From: Bacteroidales bacterium
GTDB taxonomy: Bacteria > Bacteroidota > Bacteroidia > Bacteroidales > UBA932
Reading direction: 5' to 3'
Length of the DNA stretch: 64,000 nt
Assembly (NCBI GenBank): GCA_017938925.1
Contig: JAGBAO010000013.1
Coordinates: forward strand, 413,037-477,036
The position numbers and the translations under genes were made by a program. The notes under the pieces were generated by a model that had not been told where the DNA came from, did not search any database, and worked only from the letters and a program-made list of their open reading frames with translations. The stretch's first letter is position 1. Every line of letters starts with the position of its first letter. Positions 1 to 7,758 of this stretch are shown here, one piece after another.

Positions 1-37
1 AGGAGGGAGCGGAGACAGCACCTAAGGTGGAATTCTG

Positions 38-835
38 ATGATGAAAAGGATTTCGACGATATACAGAACCGTGGCCCTGATGATAATCGGGGCCGCTTTC
101 ATATTGGAGGCGGCAGCAACACCAGCACGTCCTGAGCCTCCACGTCTGGTCAACGACTTTGCCGGGCTGTTCAGCGACAGGCAGACTGCTTTGCTGGAGA
201 ACGAACTCGTCGCTTTTGACGACACGACCTCAAACCAGATAACCGTGGTGACCGTCAAAAGTCTTGAAGGTTACGATGCAGCAGAATATGCGACAAGAAT
301 AGGTCTGGAGTGGCAGGTCGGCTCTGAGAAATTCGATAACGGAGTCGTGATGCTGGTCAAGCCCAAGACAGCGTTCTCTGACGGAGAGATATTCATAGCT
401 GTCGGCTATGGACTCGAAGGAGCCATCCCTGACGCATATGCAAAGCGGATAATCGAGGAGGTCATCATTCCCCATTTCAGAGAAGGAGACTACTTCGAAG
501 GAGTTGCTGCCGGTTGCGACGTGCTGATGAAGCTTGCCAGCGGAGAGATCAGCGAACTGCGGGAGGATGACGACGAAGCGGGACTTATTGCCGGCATTGT
601 GGCGATCAGCATCATCTGCATTCTTGTGTTCGTGATTCTCCTTGCCCATGAGAACGGCAAGGGAGGCGGCCACGGAGGAAACGGCGGAAGTGGCGGACGC
701 GGGGTTTACACCGGCCCGATCATCATAGGACGTCCAGGCGGCGGATCGTTCGGTGGCGGCAGTTCCTTTGGAGGCGGCTTCGGAGGCTTCGGAGGAGGTT
801 CCTTCGGAGGAGGTGGTGCCGGAGGCCGCTGGTAA
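38..835 (+). CDS. TPM-domain (YgcG-type) membrane protein with Gly-rich tail
   Basis: A 265-residue protein with an N-terminal signal peptide (about residues 1-27), a TPM domain (about 35-165, beginning with the typical LVNDFAGLFS), one membrane segment (about 182-202) and a glycine/serine-rich tail of about 60 residues. This is the YgcG/Psb32 layout, in which the TPM domain faces the periplasm. Members often sit beside lemA. The first 25 bases of the window hold a reading frame ending in TAA 12 bases before this start, which could be the end of such a neighbour, but that is too short to judge. The start is the first of two consecutive ATGs; the second is equally possible. The biochemical function of the family is poorly defined. 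Confidence 0.85.
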   Translation: MMKRISTIYRTVALMIIGAAFILEAAATPARPEPPRLVNDFAGLFSDRQTALLENELVAFDDTTSNQITVVTVKSLEGYDAAEYATRIGLEWQVGSEKFDNGVVMLVKPKTAFSDGEIFIAVGYGLEGAIPDAYAKRIIEEVIIPHFREGDYFEGVAAGCDVLMKLASGEISELREDDDEAGLIAGIVAISIICILVFVILLAHENGKGGGHGGNGGSGGRGVYTGPIIIGRPGGGSFGGGSSFGGGFGGFGGGSFGGGGAGGRW

Positions 836-919
836 GCCATTTCGCTGCTGAGTTGGCGCCTGCTGACGCCGGAAATCCATTCCGTGGCAGATTGCCCGAG
901 GGAAATGAATTTAGTTTAT

Positions 920-960
920 GCGGGTGCTACATGATTGTCGTTGTTTCATGTAGCACCCGC
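920..960 (+). terminator. Strong rho-independent terminator after the TPM gene
   Basis: A perfect 15-bp stem (GCGGGTGCTACATGA at 920-934 against 946-960) with an 11-base loop, followed by a run of T (TCAATTTTT). It lies 85 bp after the TPM stop codon and closes that transcript. Confidence 0.85.
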
Positions 961-1160
961 TCAATTTTTCGGCATTTTACCCCATTTTGCATGGCGGGTT
1001 GTACATAAAAACTCGGAATTCGTGTATCATGATGCGATTACAGCCCTCCCCTTCTACCCTGTCATGCATCTGTGCTGATCGTCTCAACACCATTTTCCAA
1101 AACATTGATACTCGTCAACCTGAACGCACAGTGTGTTGCATTTCAATTCTCTGTGACTAT

Positions 1161-1305
1161 GGAGGTGATTGCAGAGGACTCCGTTCGCTTCGCTCACTCC
1201 GGCCCCTCCCACAATCTACTTCGTCCCGCTATCGCGGAACTCGTATCTTGCGGGCCCCACCCCCTGCCCGTGTCCGAGGGTGGACACGCCTCTGCAATCA
1301 CCTCC
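1161..1305. repeat. MITE-like element with 17-bp perfect terminal inverted repeats
   Basis: GGAGGTGATTGCAGAGG at 1161-1177 is exactly repeated in inverse at 1289-1305. The 145-bp element is GC-rich while its right flank is AT-rich. It contains a smaller hairpin (GTGTCC at 1270-1275 with GGACAC at 1282-1287). It has no coding capacity of its own and no obvious target duplication. It could be a miniature inverted-repeat transposable element or a large RNA hairpin. Confidence 0.5.
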
Positions 1306-1360
1306 ACAGCCCAGCCAACATAAGGCATAGTGCTCTGACCATAGCTTTTGTATATATCTT

Positions 1361-1377
1361 AACTTATAAATTAAGTT
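1361..1377. promoter_or_regulatory. Possible autoregulatory operator of the toxin-antitoxin-like pair
   Basis: AACTTA-TAAAT-TAAGTT is a 6-bp dyad with a 5-bp spacer, 16 bp upstream of the -33 element of the promoter serving the downstream pair. Antitoxins with HTH domains usually bind such dyads. The dyad is short and AT-rich, so chance is possible. Confidence 0.3.
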
Positions 1378-1393
1378 TTACTTACACTTTTTC

Positions 1394-1424
1394 TTTGTTG
1401 TTCAGAATATTATACATACTTTTG
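1394..1424 (+). promoter_or_regulatory. Canonical Bacteroidota promoter
   Basis: TTTG at 1394-1397, a 19-bp spacer and TACTTTTG at 1417-1424 match the Bacteroidota consensus TTTG-N19-TAnnTTTG. Transcription would start near 1430, about 12 bases before the ATG at 1443. This argues that translation begins there and not in the longer upstream open frame. Confidence 0.75.
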
Positions 1425-1442
1425 CAGAAAAAGAAGATAGAA

Positions 1443-1934
1443 ATGACAGAGGTGGAATTTGTGCCATTCAGACTGACAGAGGCCGCAGACGTATATACAA
1501 TACGAATTGATGGAAAGGAGAAGACTGAGTTTCATGAGTTTATGATGACTTTCAAGAATTCTGGTGACAACTATCTCGCCGATGATTTCCATCGGATACT
1601 GAATACTCTTAATATTCTTACTACCCAAGGAATCAAAGAGTACCACTTCCGTCCGGAGGGCAGGTTTTCCGATAGGGTATATGCACTTCCCCTTTACACC
1701 ATACAAAGAAACAGGAAGAAGCACGGGACTTTGAGACTTTACTGCATCAGAATATCAGACAAGTTCCTTATACTTGGAGGCGGAGGAGAAAAGAAGACTC
1801 AAACGTATGAAGAAGATCAAATGCTGTCCGACAAGGTCACTATACTACAACTCATAGATAGGGAACTAAAAAGGCTGGAAGAAGATGGGCTAGATGTTAA
1901 TTCGGTTATAAATAATCTGACAATCAACATATAA
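1443..1934 (+). CDS. RelE/HigB-like toxin candidate
   Basis: A 163-residue soluble protein without signal peptide. The middle part (about residues 70-115) has the strand-rich pattern of HigB/RelE-superfamily toxins: a basic stretch containing RNRKKHGTLRLYCIR followed by DKFLILGGGGEKKT. The start at 1443 is chosen because a promoter lies directly upstream and the frame before it looks noncoding. The gene ends 4 bases before an HTH-domain gene, the usual toxin-then-antitoxin order of HigBA-type modules. The family assignment rests on pattern and context, and activity is not established. Confidence 0.6.
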   Translation: MTEVEFVPFRLTEAADVYTIRIDGKEKTEFHEFMMTFKNSGDNYLADDFHRILNTLNILTTQGIKEYHFRPEGRFSDRVYALPLYTIQRNRKKHGTLRLYCIRISDKFLILGGGGEKKTQTYEEDQMLSDKVTILQLIDRELKRLEEDGLDVNSVINNLTINI

Positions 1935-1938
1935 CGAT

Positions 1939-2316
1939 ATGGAAAAAGCGACAATATACTATTCTGACCCCTTGTTTGACGAATTGTTGGCTGACGTGCC
2001 ACAGGAAATCAAGAGACATCAGACTCTGCTTTTCGGCATTGGATATCGTATAGATGAGATATTGAAGCGTAAGGGATGGACTCAGGCAGATCTGGCAAAA
2101 GCCATGGGAAAGAAGGAGCCCGAGATTTCAAAGTGGATGGGCGGAGGGCATAACTTTACTATCAACACAATCGCAAAGATAGAAGCGGTTCTTGGGGAAG
2201 AAATCCTTACCATCAAAAGATACAGGAAACCTGTCACCGGATATAGTCGGGTGACAGAGAGACAAAGAAGATATCTCAGTGAGAGAAAGGAGGGATATAG
2301 CGGAAAGGGGAAATAA
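1939..2316 (+). CDS. XRE-family HTH antitoxin candidate
   Basis: A 125-residue cytoplasmic protein with a helix-turn-helix of the XRE type at about residues 40-95 (KGWTQADLAKAMGKKEPEIS, then KWMGGGHNFTINTIAKIEAVLGEEIL). The N-terminal 35 residues and the basic C-terminal tail flank the domain. It follows the toxin candidate by 4 bases and ends 2 bases before the convergent peptidase gene. It probably neutralises its partner and represses their shared promoter. Confidence 0.7.
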   Translation: MEKATIYYSDPLFDELLADVPQEIKRHQTLLFGIGYRIDEILKRKGWTQADLAKAMGKKEPEISKWMGGGHNFTINTIAKIEAVLGEEILTIKRYRKPVTGYSRVTERQRRYLSERKEGYSGKGK

Positions 2317-2318
2317 CC

Positions 2319-4664
2319 CTACCGCATCTTCAGGTGTTTCAGCCAGAAGGCGCGGTTGGCTTTCTTGAAGTGGTCGCCCTGGTAGCCGTAGTAGCCGTGC
2401 ATACCGTCGGGGTAGATCATGAAGTCGAAGTTCTTTCCCGCCTTGTGCAAGGCATCCAGAAGTTGGAGGGTGTTCTGGTGGTGGACGTTGTCGTCACCGG
2501 TGCCGTGAGTCAGTTTCAGCATTACCGGAGCGGTGGCCGGGGCAGCCGACGGAGTACCCTCAGGAGAGGTAATCTGAGCAGTCGCCGAGGCAGTCGCAAA
2601 AGCTGATTCCGAGGCACCCTCAGGAGAGATTACAGGGAGGGATGCGTCAAAAGACACCGGATAGCCGTCGACATAGTTCAGGACCCTGGACACGGCATAG
2701 CCCTCAGGGTTGTTCTGAGGTGTGTCCATATAGCGCTCGGTGTAGTGTGAGTCATACAGAGCCCAGTCATAGACACCGCCGCCTGCGATTCCGTAGTGGA
2801 ACTTGTCAGGAGCCTGCATGAGCAGCATCGAGGTCATGGTTCCACCGAAGGAGAAGCCTTCCACTCCTATCTTATCATCCTGAACATAAGGAAGTTCCAT
2901 AAGCCAATCGGCCCATGAGCAGAAATCCTTTACTTCATGGACGGTGAGCTGGCGGTAGATCATGTCGAGGCTTTCCCTACCGTTATGACCTCCGGCACGC
3001 GGGTCCACAGTGATCTGGATGATTCCGTTTGCGGAGTACCACTGGTTGTCCTCATTCGGAGTCGACCACCTGTCACGCACAAGCGGAGTGTCCGGACCTC
3101 CGTATATATCCACGTGGACTGGATATTTCTTCGACGGATCGAAATCATAAGGATAGACGATCATTCCCGGAAGAGTGAATCCGTCAGGGGTAGTCATATG
3201 GACAAGGCTGCCGAGGGAATATTTCGAAGCGTCATAGTCCGGCCCCTTCATATCTGCGACTACAAGTCCCTGAAGCCCATGACCTTTCTTTGGTGCAGGC
3301 TGAGGGCCTCTGAGGTTTGCCGGTTCAATGTCACCGCAATGTCCTTTAGAGACCATGCCCCCTGAAGTCGGGAAGACCGCGACTCGTGTCGGAGTGGTGA
3401 CGTTCGAATAAGAAGCGGCAAAATATTTTCCATCAGGAGAAAACTTCACCCCTGTCACATGATATGCAGGATCTGTCAAAGCAGTCACAACGCCCTTGGC
3501 ATCAACCTTATACAGCGCCTGACGGACCGTAGCATCACGTTTTGCAGTGAAATACACCTCTTCCCTCTTCTCATCCACACGGAGCAGATTCACAGACCAG
3601 TTGGTTCCGTCTGTCAGGCGGCGGAATTCCTTTCCGTCATACGAAAGGAAGTAGATCTGCTGCCATCCGGTCTCGAACTCACGGGCCATATAGAGACCTT
3701 TCTCGGTAAATATCACCGGATTGATCCAGTTGAGCCAGGTCTTGTAGGTCTCATTATATATATGCTTCTTCGAGCCGTCAGCTACATTCACGCTGTAGAG
3801 ATCGAGGGTGCTCTGCAGACGTGGCATGCGGGCGATGAAGAACTCCTTGCTGTCCGGGCTCCAGAACGGGATGCCGAAGTACTGGTCTTCCTCCGGATTG
3901 AAGTCGGCCCAGATTATAGATTCTTCGACCCGGCCTTCGGCCTCGCTAGGAATGACAGAGGAGACTTGGCCTTTGCCTGGAATGGCAGAAGAATCCGGAA
4001 GGAGAACCGACAGGTCGATGACACCGATGCGGACCTGAGGATTGGTCTGGCCGGCCTTCGGATAGCGGGTCTCGCTGAGGGAACCGCCGAGAGCCAGGTC
4101 TGTCACCTTCGGACTGCTGTAGCGTGTAGCAGCTGCAGTGCTGTCGGCAAATGCCGAATATATAGGGAAAAGCGGTACCTGTGAATTGTCGAAACGGTAG
4201 AAACCTATCTTCCTGCTGTCAGGCGACCACCAGAATGCCCTGTAACGTGACGGGCGGCCGAAGATTTCCTCATAGTACACCCATGAGGCGTAACCGTTCA
4301 GGATGAGGTCACTACCGTCGTGAGTCAGACGGATCTCCTGTCCCGAAGCGATATCCACCACATACAGGTCATTATCCCTTGTAAAGGCCAGTCTGGTGGA
4401 GTCAGGAGAATATGTCAGGTTCACCGCACCCTCCGGCCTGACCGGAAAGTCGGAATACTTCTCCGGAGCCTTGAATCCTTCCGTACGACGTCCGCTGCGG
4501 GCATCCACCTTGAAGGCTGTGCTGTCCTGATATGTTCCGTCATAGGTAAAGACCACTTCCCTGTCACTTATCCACTTCCATGCACGCGGCACCTTGTTGA
4601 ACTCCTGAGCCCCGGCCGCCACAGCCAGCAGCATCACTGCTATCATCAGAGCTATTCTTTTCAT
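2319..4664 (-). CDS. S9B dipeptidyl peptidase IV-type serine peptidase
   Basis: A 781-residue exported peptidase: signal peptide (about 1-19), eight-bladed propeller region (DPPIV_N, about 80-430) and alpha/beta-hydrolase domain (about 500-781). The catalytic triad is visible: Ser605 in GFSFGG, Asp724 in HGTGDDNVHHQN, His756 in DGMHGYYG. Such periplasmic enzymes remove X-Pro dipeptides from peptide N termini. Two oddities stand out. An Ala/Ser/Pro-rich insert (about residues 676-710) widens the Ser-Asp spacing to 119 residues, compared with 78 in human DPP4. A second insert in the propeller (around VIPSEAEGRVEES) is encoded by a dispersed palindromic repeat. Reading frame and active site stay intact. 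Confidence 0.92.
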   Translation of the reverse strand: MKRIALMIAVMLLAVAAGAQEFNKVPRAWKWISDREVVFTYDGTYQDSTAFKVDARSGRRTEGFKAPEKYSDFPVRPEGAVNLTYSPDSTRLAFTRDNDLYVVDIASGQEIRLTHDGSDLILNGYASWVYYEEIFGRPSRYRAFWWSPDSRKIGFYRFDNSQVPLFPIYSAFADSTAAATRYSSPKVTDLALGGSLSETRYPKAGQTNPQVRIGVIDLSVLLPDSSAIPGKGQVSSVIPSEAEGRVEESIIWADFNPEEDQYFGIPFWSPDSKEFFIARMPRLQSTLDLYSVNVADGSKKHIYNETYKTWLNWINPVIFTEKGLYMAREFETGWQQIYFLSYDGKEFRRLTDGTNWSVNLLRVDEKREEVYFTAKRDATVRQALYKVDAKGVVTALTDPAYHVTGVKFSPDGKYFAASYSNVTTPTRVAVFPTSGGMVSKGHCGDIEPANLRGPQPAPKKGHGLQGLVVADMKGPDYDASKYSLGSLVHMTTPDGFTLPGMIVYPYDFDPSKKYPVHVDIYGGPDTPLVRDRWSTPNEDNQWYSANGIIQITVDPRAGGHNGRESLDMIYRQLTVHEVKDFCSWADWLMELPYVQDDKIGVEGFSFGGTMTSMLLMQAPDKFHYGIAGGGVYDWALYDSHYTERYMDTPQNNPEGYAVSRVLNYVDGYPVSFDASLPVISPEGASESAFATASATAQITSPEGTPSAAPATAPVMLKLTHGTGDDNVHHQNTLQLLDALHKAGKNFDFMIYPDGMHGYYGYQGDHFKKANRAFWLKHLKMR
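2554..2633 (-). repeat. Intragenic direct repeat coding an Ala/Ser-rich insert
   Basis: Two near-identical 20-mers, at 2554-2573 and 2614-2633, share the core ACCCTCAGGAGAG and lie exactly 60 bp (20 codons) apart. Both encode a version of ITSPEGTPS / VISPEGASE. The insert sits in the loop between the catalytic Ser and Asp of the DPP IV-type peptidase, where family members normally have none. Confidence 0.6.
3918..3996 (-). repeat. Dispersed palindromic repeat inserted in frame in the peptidase gene
   Basis: On the minus strand this reads as a unit containing TGTCATTCCTAGCGAGGCCG followed by AAGGCCGGGTCGAAGAATCT, preceded by a degenerate partner (TGCCATTCC). Units of this type (CATTCC-AGCGAGGC-GAAGGCCG) are common dispersed intergenic palindromes in bacterial genomes. 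Here the unit is translated as the VIPSEAEGRVEES segment, which interrupts the conserved link between a propeller strand (GVIDLS) and WADFNPEEDQYFGIP. Confidence 0.6.
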
Positions 4665-4683
4665 ATTATATTTATTTTTCTAT

Positions 4684-4793
4684 AATCGTCACAGAAAAAT
4701 CAGCTGTTTTTTCTGCGTCATATACCCTTTTCCTACCTTCTACCCCGAAAATGACAGTCGTCGCGGAAAAACAGCCATATTTTTGTGCGTCAC
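4684..4793 (-). repeat. Diverged, inverted copy of the RAYT-associated double-hairpin repeat
   Basis: Read on the minus strand, this 110-bp segment has the same order as the repeats at 55835-55955 and 59950-60070: a hairpin around GCACAAAAA/TTTTTCCGCGACGA, the conserved spacer CTGTCATTTTCGGGG, then a hairpin around GACGCAGAAAAAA/TTTTTCTGTGACGA. In the spacer region 19 of 25 aligned positions match the copy at 55.8 kb. The stems have decayed. It fills the gap between the peptidase and helicase genes. Confidence 0.6.
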
Positions 4794-4858
4794 TGGAGTG
4801 GTACACAGGACTTATTCCGGTCATTGACAGGCGTTGGGTGAGATACCGTTCAGCATGG

Positions 4859-6304
4859 CTACTCACAGAACAACTCATCCTTGAAATTGACCAGACAGAC
4901 CTTTTCCGTAGCACGGGTCATGGCGGTGTAGAGCCACTTCAGATCGTCCACGGTCAGTTCCTCCTGCCAGAACGGATTGTCGATGAAGACGCATTTCCAC
5001 TGGCCTCCCTGCGACTTGTGCCCGGTTATGGCATTGGCATATTTGAGTTGCAGGGCATTATAATACTTATCCTCACGGACCGCCTCATATCTCTTCTTCT
5101 TGGTCGTTATGTGTGCATAGTCCTCATTCACACCCTGATACAGCATGTTCGACTGTTCATAGGTCAGAGACGCACTCTCCGACTCAAGAGTGTCCAGGAT
5201 CACCTTGGCCACGATCTCCTGGTCGTCATAATCCGGGAAGGATATGCGGGCCTGGGCGAAATGAAGCCCGTAGCGTTCCTCATAGTTGGAGATCTTCACC
5301 AGCTTGGCGATGTCACCGTTGGCGATATAGTCCATCCCTTCTATATTCTCAACAAACTGATAGCAGTTCTTGACGATCATCAGCTTGTCGTCGCGGACCA
5401 GTTTCTCCTCCTTGAACTGCACTGTCGAGCGGACTCCGAGATTATACTTGATCGCACGCCTGTTAGAACGGCACAGGATCACTGTTTCATCCTCACCATA
5501 ACGGGAATAGGCATCAGAAATCGTATCTATCAGCTCTCCCCCTCCGATGCGATGCACATCATCAAACCCGGACACTTCAAGTCCCAGGTCGCACAGGTCC
5601 ATGACTCCCGGACCATAGTCCAGTTCCGAGATGAGCTTGCGGATCAGGGTCGCGTTGTGCAGGATTCCAGACTCCTGCTGCTGACGCACCACCGTGGTAA
5701 GTTCGGCAAAGACGGTTCCTCCCATCATGGCCATATAATCCCTCGAAAGCGCCGGAGAAGCATCCAGACCTATTGGCGGAAGCTGTGCCGAGTCCCCTAT
5801 AAGGATCACCTTGCAGCACACCCCGGAACGGACGAAAGTGATCAGGTCTTCAAGGAGATTTCCTGTACCGAAAGCCGCCGTGGACTGCTGCTGACCTGCG
5901 TCAATTCCTATCAGAGACACCTCATCCACCACGAAAAGAGTCTCCTTGTCCTTGTTCGGAGCCAGGGAGAACTGTCCGAATCCGTCGCCACCGACAGCGC
6001 GCTGGCGGTATATATGCTTATGGATCGTGAAGGCGGGACGACCCGCATAGGAGGAAAGTACCTTGGCCGCACGGCCGGTCGGTGCCAGAAGCACGCACTT
6101 TGTCTTGAACTCCACGAGAGTGTCTATCACAGAGGCTATTGCAGTGGTCTTACCGGTTCCTGCATATCCGTTCACAATGAAGATGTCATCTTCGTCCGAA
6201 CTGACAAAGTCGGAAAGCTTTCTGAGAAGATTGTCCTGACATGGGGTCGGCTCGAATCTGAGACGGGACAGGAAGCCTCTATACAAGAAATCAGCCCTTC
6301 CCAT
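4859..6304 (-). CDS. RecD-like superfamily 1 DNA helicase
   Basis: A 481-residue cytoplasmic helicase. Walker A is GYAGTGKTT (about residues 46-54), Walker B is FVVDEVSLIG, motif III is LIGDSAQLPPIG, and the C-terminal UvrD_C_2 motif is AITGHKSQGGQWKCV. It is shorter than RecD or RecD2 and lacks their extra N-terminal domains, matching the compact stand-alone ATP-dependent helicases annotated in Bacteroidales. Its ATG overlaps the TAA of trkH by one base (TAATG), indicating translational coupling. It is the last gene of a three-gene operon. A role in DNA repair or end processing is inferred from the family. Confidence 0.85.
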   Translation of the reverse strand: MGRADFLYRGFLSRLRFEPTPCQDNLLRKLSDFVSSDEDDIFIVNGYAGTGKTTAIASVIDTLVEFKTKCVLLAPTGRAAKVLSSYAGRPAFTIHKHIYRQRAVGGDGFGQFSLAPNKDKETLFVVDEVSLIGIDAGQQQSTAAFGTGNLLEDLITFVRSGVCCKVILIGDSAQLPPIGLDASPALSRDYMAMMGGTVFAELTTVVRQQQESGILHNATLIRKLISELDYGPGVMDLCDLGLEVSGFDDVHRIGGGELIDTISDAYSRYGEDETVILCRSNRRAIKYNLGVRSTVQFKEEKLVRDDKLMIVKNCYQFVENIEGMDYIANGDIAKLVKISNYEERYGLHFAQARISFPDYDDQEIVAKVILDTLESESASLTYEQSNMLYQGVNEDYAHITTKKKRYEAVREDKYYNALQLKYANAITGHKSQGGQWKCVFIDNPFWQEELTVDDLKWLYTAMTRATEKVCLVNFKDELFCE

Positions 6305-7758
6305 TACCTGTCACGCTTGAATATGAAGGACAGGACTATCAGGACAGGAAATATCTCCAATCGTCCCAAAAACATGTCGAAGGTAAAGATGAGCTTGGCC
6401 ATAGCCGGCTGCATCGAGTAGTTGCACATGGCCGAGACCTTGTCAAGTCCGGGACCGATGTTTCCGATTGACGCAAATGTGCCTGAGACGGCCTCCATTG
6501 CTTCCACTCCTGTCAGCATCACAAGTATGCTGGATATCAGTACTACAATCATATACAGGACGATGTACAGACACACCGCACCTACCATACTGTCAGGAAG
6601 ATACTGCCGTCCCATCTTAAGTCTTGAGACGGAGGTAGGATGCAGCTTATGGCGGAGTTCATTCATAATGGCCTTGAACGCGATGACCACCCTGTCGACC
6701 TTGAGACCTCCGGTCGTGGAGCCGGAACATCCGCACTGTATGGCCGCCATCATAAGAACCATATCTGCAAGGAACGGCCAAGAGGCGTTGTCACATATTG
6801 CGAAACCTGTCGTGGTCATATAACTCACGACGTTGAACGACGCATGCATGGCGGCAGTACCAAGTGAATCATATCCGCCTCTGCTCATCAGGACGAAGGT
6901 CACCAGAGCCGCCATCACAATAATGGATGACAGATAATATATGACCACAGGATTGTTCATCGGCTTGAGAGAGCGGGTCACGAACACTGAATATATCAGT
7001 CCGAAATGCATGGCCGAAAGAACCATAAAGACAATCGCCACCACATTGACCGCATCCGAGTCATAGTATGCGATGGAAAGATTCCTTGTGCTGAATCCAC
7101 CCGTTGATGCGACACTGAACGCATGATTGACGGCATCGAACAGAGACATGCCGGCAGCCCAGAAGGCCAGACACGAAGCAATTATCAGACATATATATAC
7201 TGATGTGATCACCCGGACCAACTTGGACGAGTTATACCGGTAGCCCTCCTTGGAAAGCGAAGACATCTCCATATTGGTCAGTTTCAGACGGAACGGGCTT
7301 GCAGAAGGCATGACCATCAGAAGAAAGACAACGACTCCCAGACCTCCGATGAAATGGGTTGACGAACGCCAGAAGAGAAGACTCCTTGGAAGAGCCTCTA
7401 TATCATTCAATATGGTGGCACCGGTGGTCGTATATCCCGAGACGCTTTCGAACCATGCATTCACGATAGTGAACTCTCCTCCCCAAAGCACATACGGCAG
7501 CATACCGAATACGAAAGATAGTAACCATGCGACAAAAATGGTCAGATAGCCGTCCCTGAGCGACAAAGAAGATGCATTCCTGACGAATATGAACGGGAAA
7601 GCACCAACTATTGCAGTGATTATGAAACTGATAAGAAGGGGTGTAAACGCTGAGTCGCATCCCTCCGCAATCGATATGAGCAGGGACACGAACATGAAGA
7701 AGGCACTGACCAGCAGGGCCTTTCCGACATTTGTCGATATGGCCTTTACATTAATCAT
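6304..7758 (-). CDS. trkH: TrkH family potassium uptake channel subunit
   Basis: A 484-residue polytopic inner-membrane protein with the Trk/Ktr fold of repeated M1-P-M2 units. Filter-region segments include the pattern ESVSGYTTTGATIL (about residues 105-118), VASTGGFSTRN, YMTTTGFAICD and FASIGNIGPGLDKV. It imports K+, normally together with a cytosolic TrkA gating subunit, which is not in this window. The gene overlaps the upstream 4HB-protein gene by 8 bases and the downstream helicase gene by 1, so all three are probably co-transcribed. Confidence 0.93.
   Translation of the reverse strand: MINVKAISTNVGKALLVSAFFMFVSLLISIAEGCDSAFTPLLISFIITAIVGAFPFIFVRNASSLSLRDGYLTIFVAWLLSFVFGMLPYVLWGGEFTIVNAWFESVSGYTTTGATILNDIEALPRSLLFWRSSTHFIGGLGVVVFLLMVMPSASPFRLKLTNMEMSSLSKEGYRYNSSKLVRVITSVYICLIIASCLAFWAAGMSLFDAVNHAFSVASTGGFSTRNLSIAYYDSDAVNVVAIVFMVLSAMHFGLIYSVFVTRSLKPMNNPVVIYYLSSIIVMAALVTFVLMSRGGYDSLGTAAMHASFNVVSYMTTTGFAICDNASWPFLADMVLMMAAIQCGCSGSTTGGLKVDRVVIAFKAIMNELRHKLHPTSVSRLKMGRQYLPDSMVGAVCLYIVLYMIVVLISSILVMLTGVEAMEAVSGTFASIGNIGPGLDKVSAMCNYSMQPAMAKLIFTFDMFLGRLEIFPVLIVLSFIFKRDR

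Larger units (their letters stand above)
961..1442. other. Intergenic stretch of about 480 bp with a MITE-like element and a promoter
   Basis: I find no convincing gene here. An open frame runs from 987 into the downstream toxin-like gene, but its first 150 residues look like translated noncoding sequence. The stretch holds the inverted-repeat element at 1161-1305, an AT-rich segment with a small dyad (1361-1377), and a canonical Bacteroidota promoter (1394-1424). Confidence 0.6.

Noticed and set aside
1-37. 3' end of a lemA gene before the TPM gene
   Set aside because: Only eight codons before a TAA are visible; the expected neighbour cannot be confirmed from them.
230-880. Open frame of 216 codons on the minus strand
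   Set aside because: It is antisense to the TPM gene; its Ser/Thr/Ala repeats merely mirror the Gly-rich tail of that gene.
987-1442. N-terminal extension of the toxin-like gene
   Set aside because: It crosses the MITE-like element and the canonical promoter at 1394-1424, and its residues look like random translation.
4751-6421. Open frame of 556 codons on the plus strand
   Set aside because: It is antisense to the helicase and the start of the trkH region, shows no domain, signal or promoter, and its length follows from the codon bias of the real minus-strand genes, which have clear catalytic motifs.
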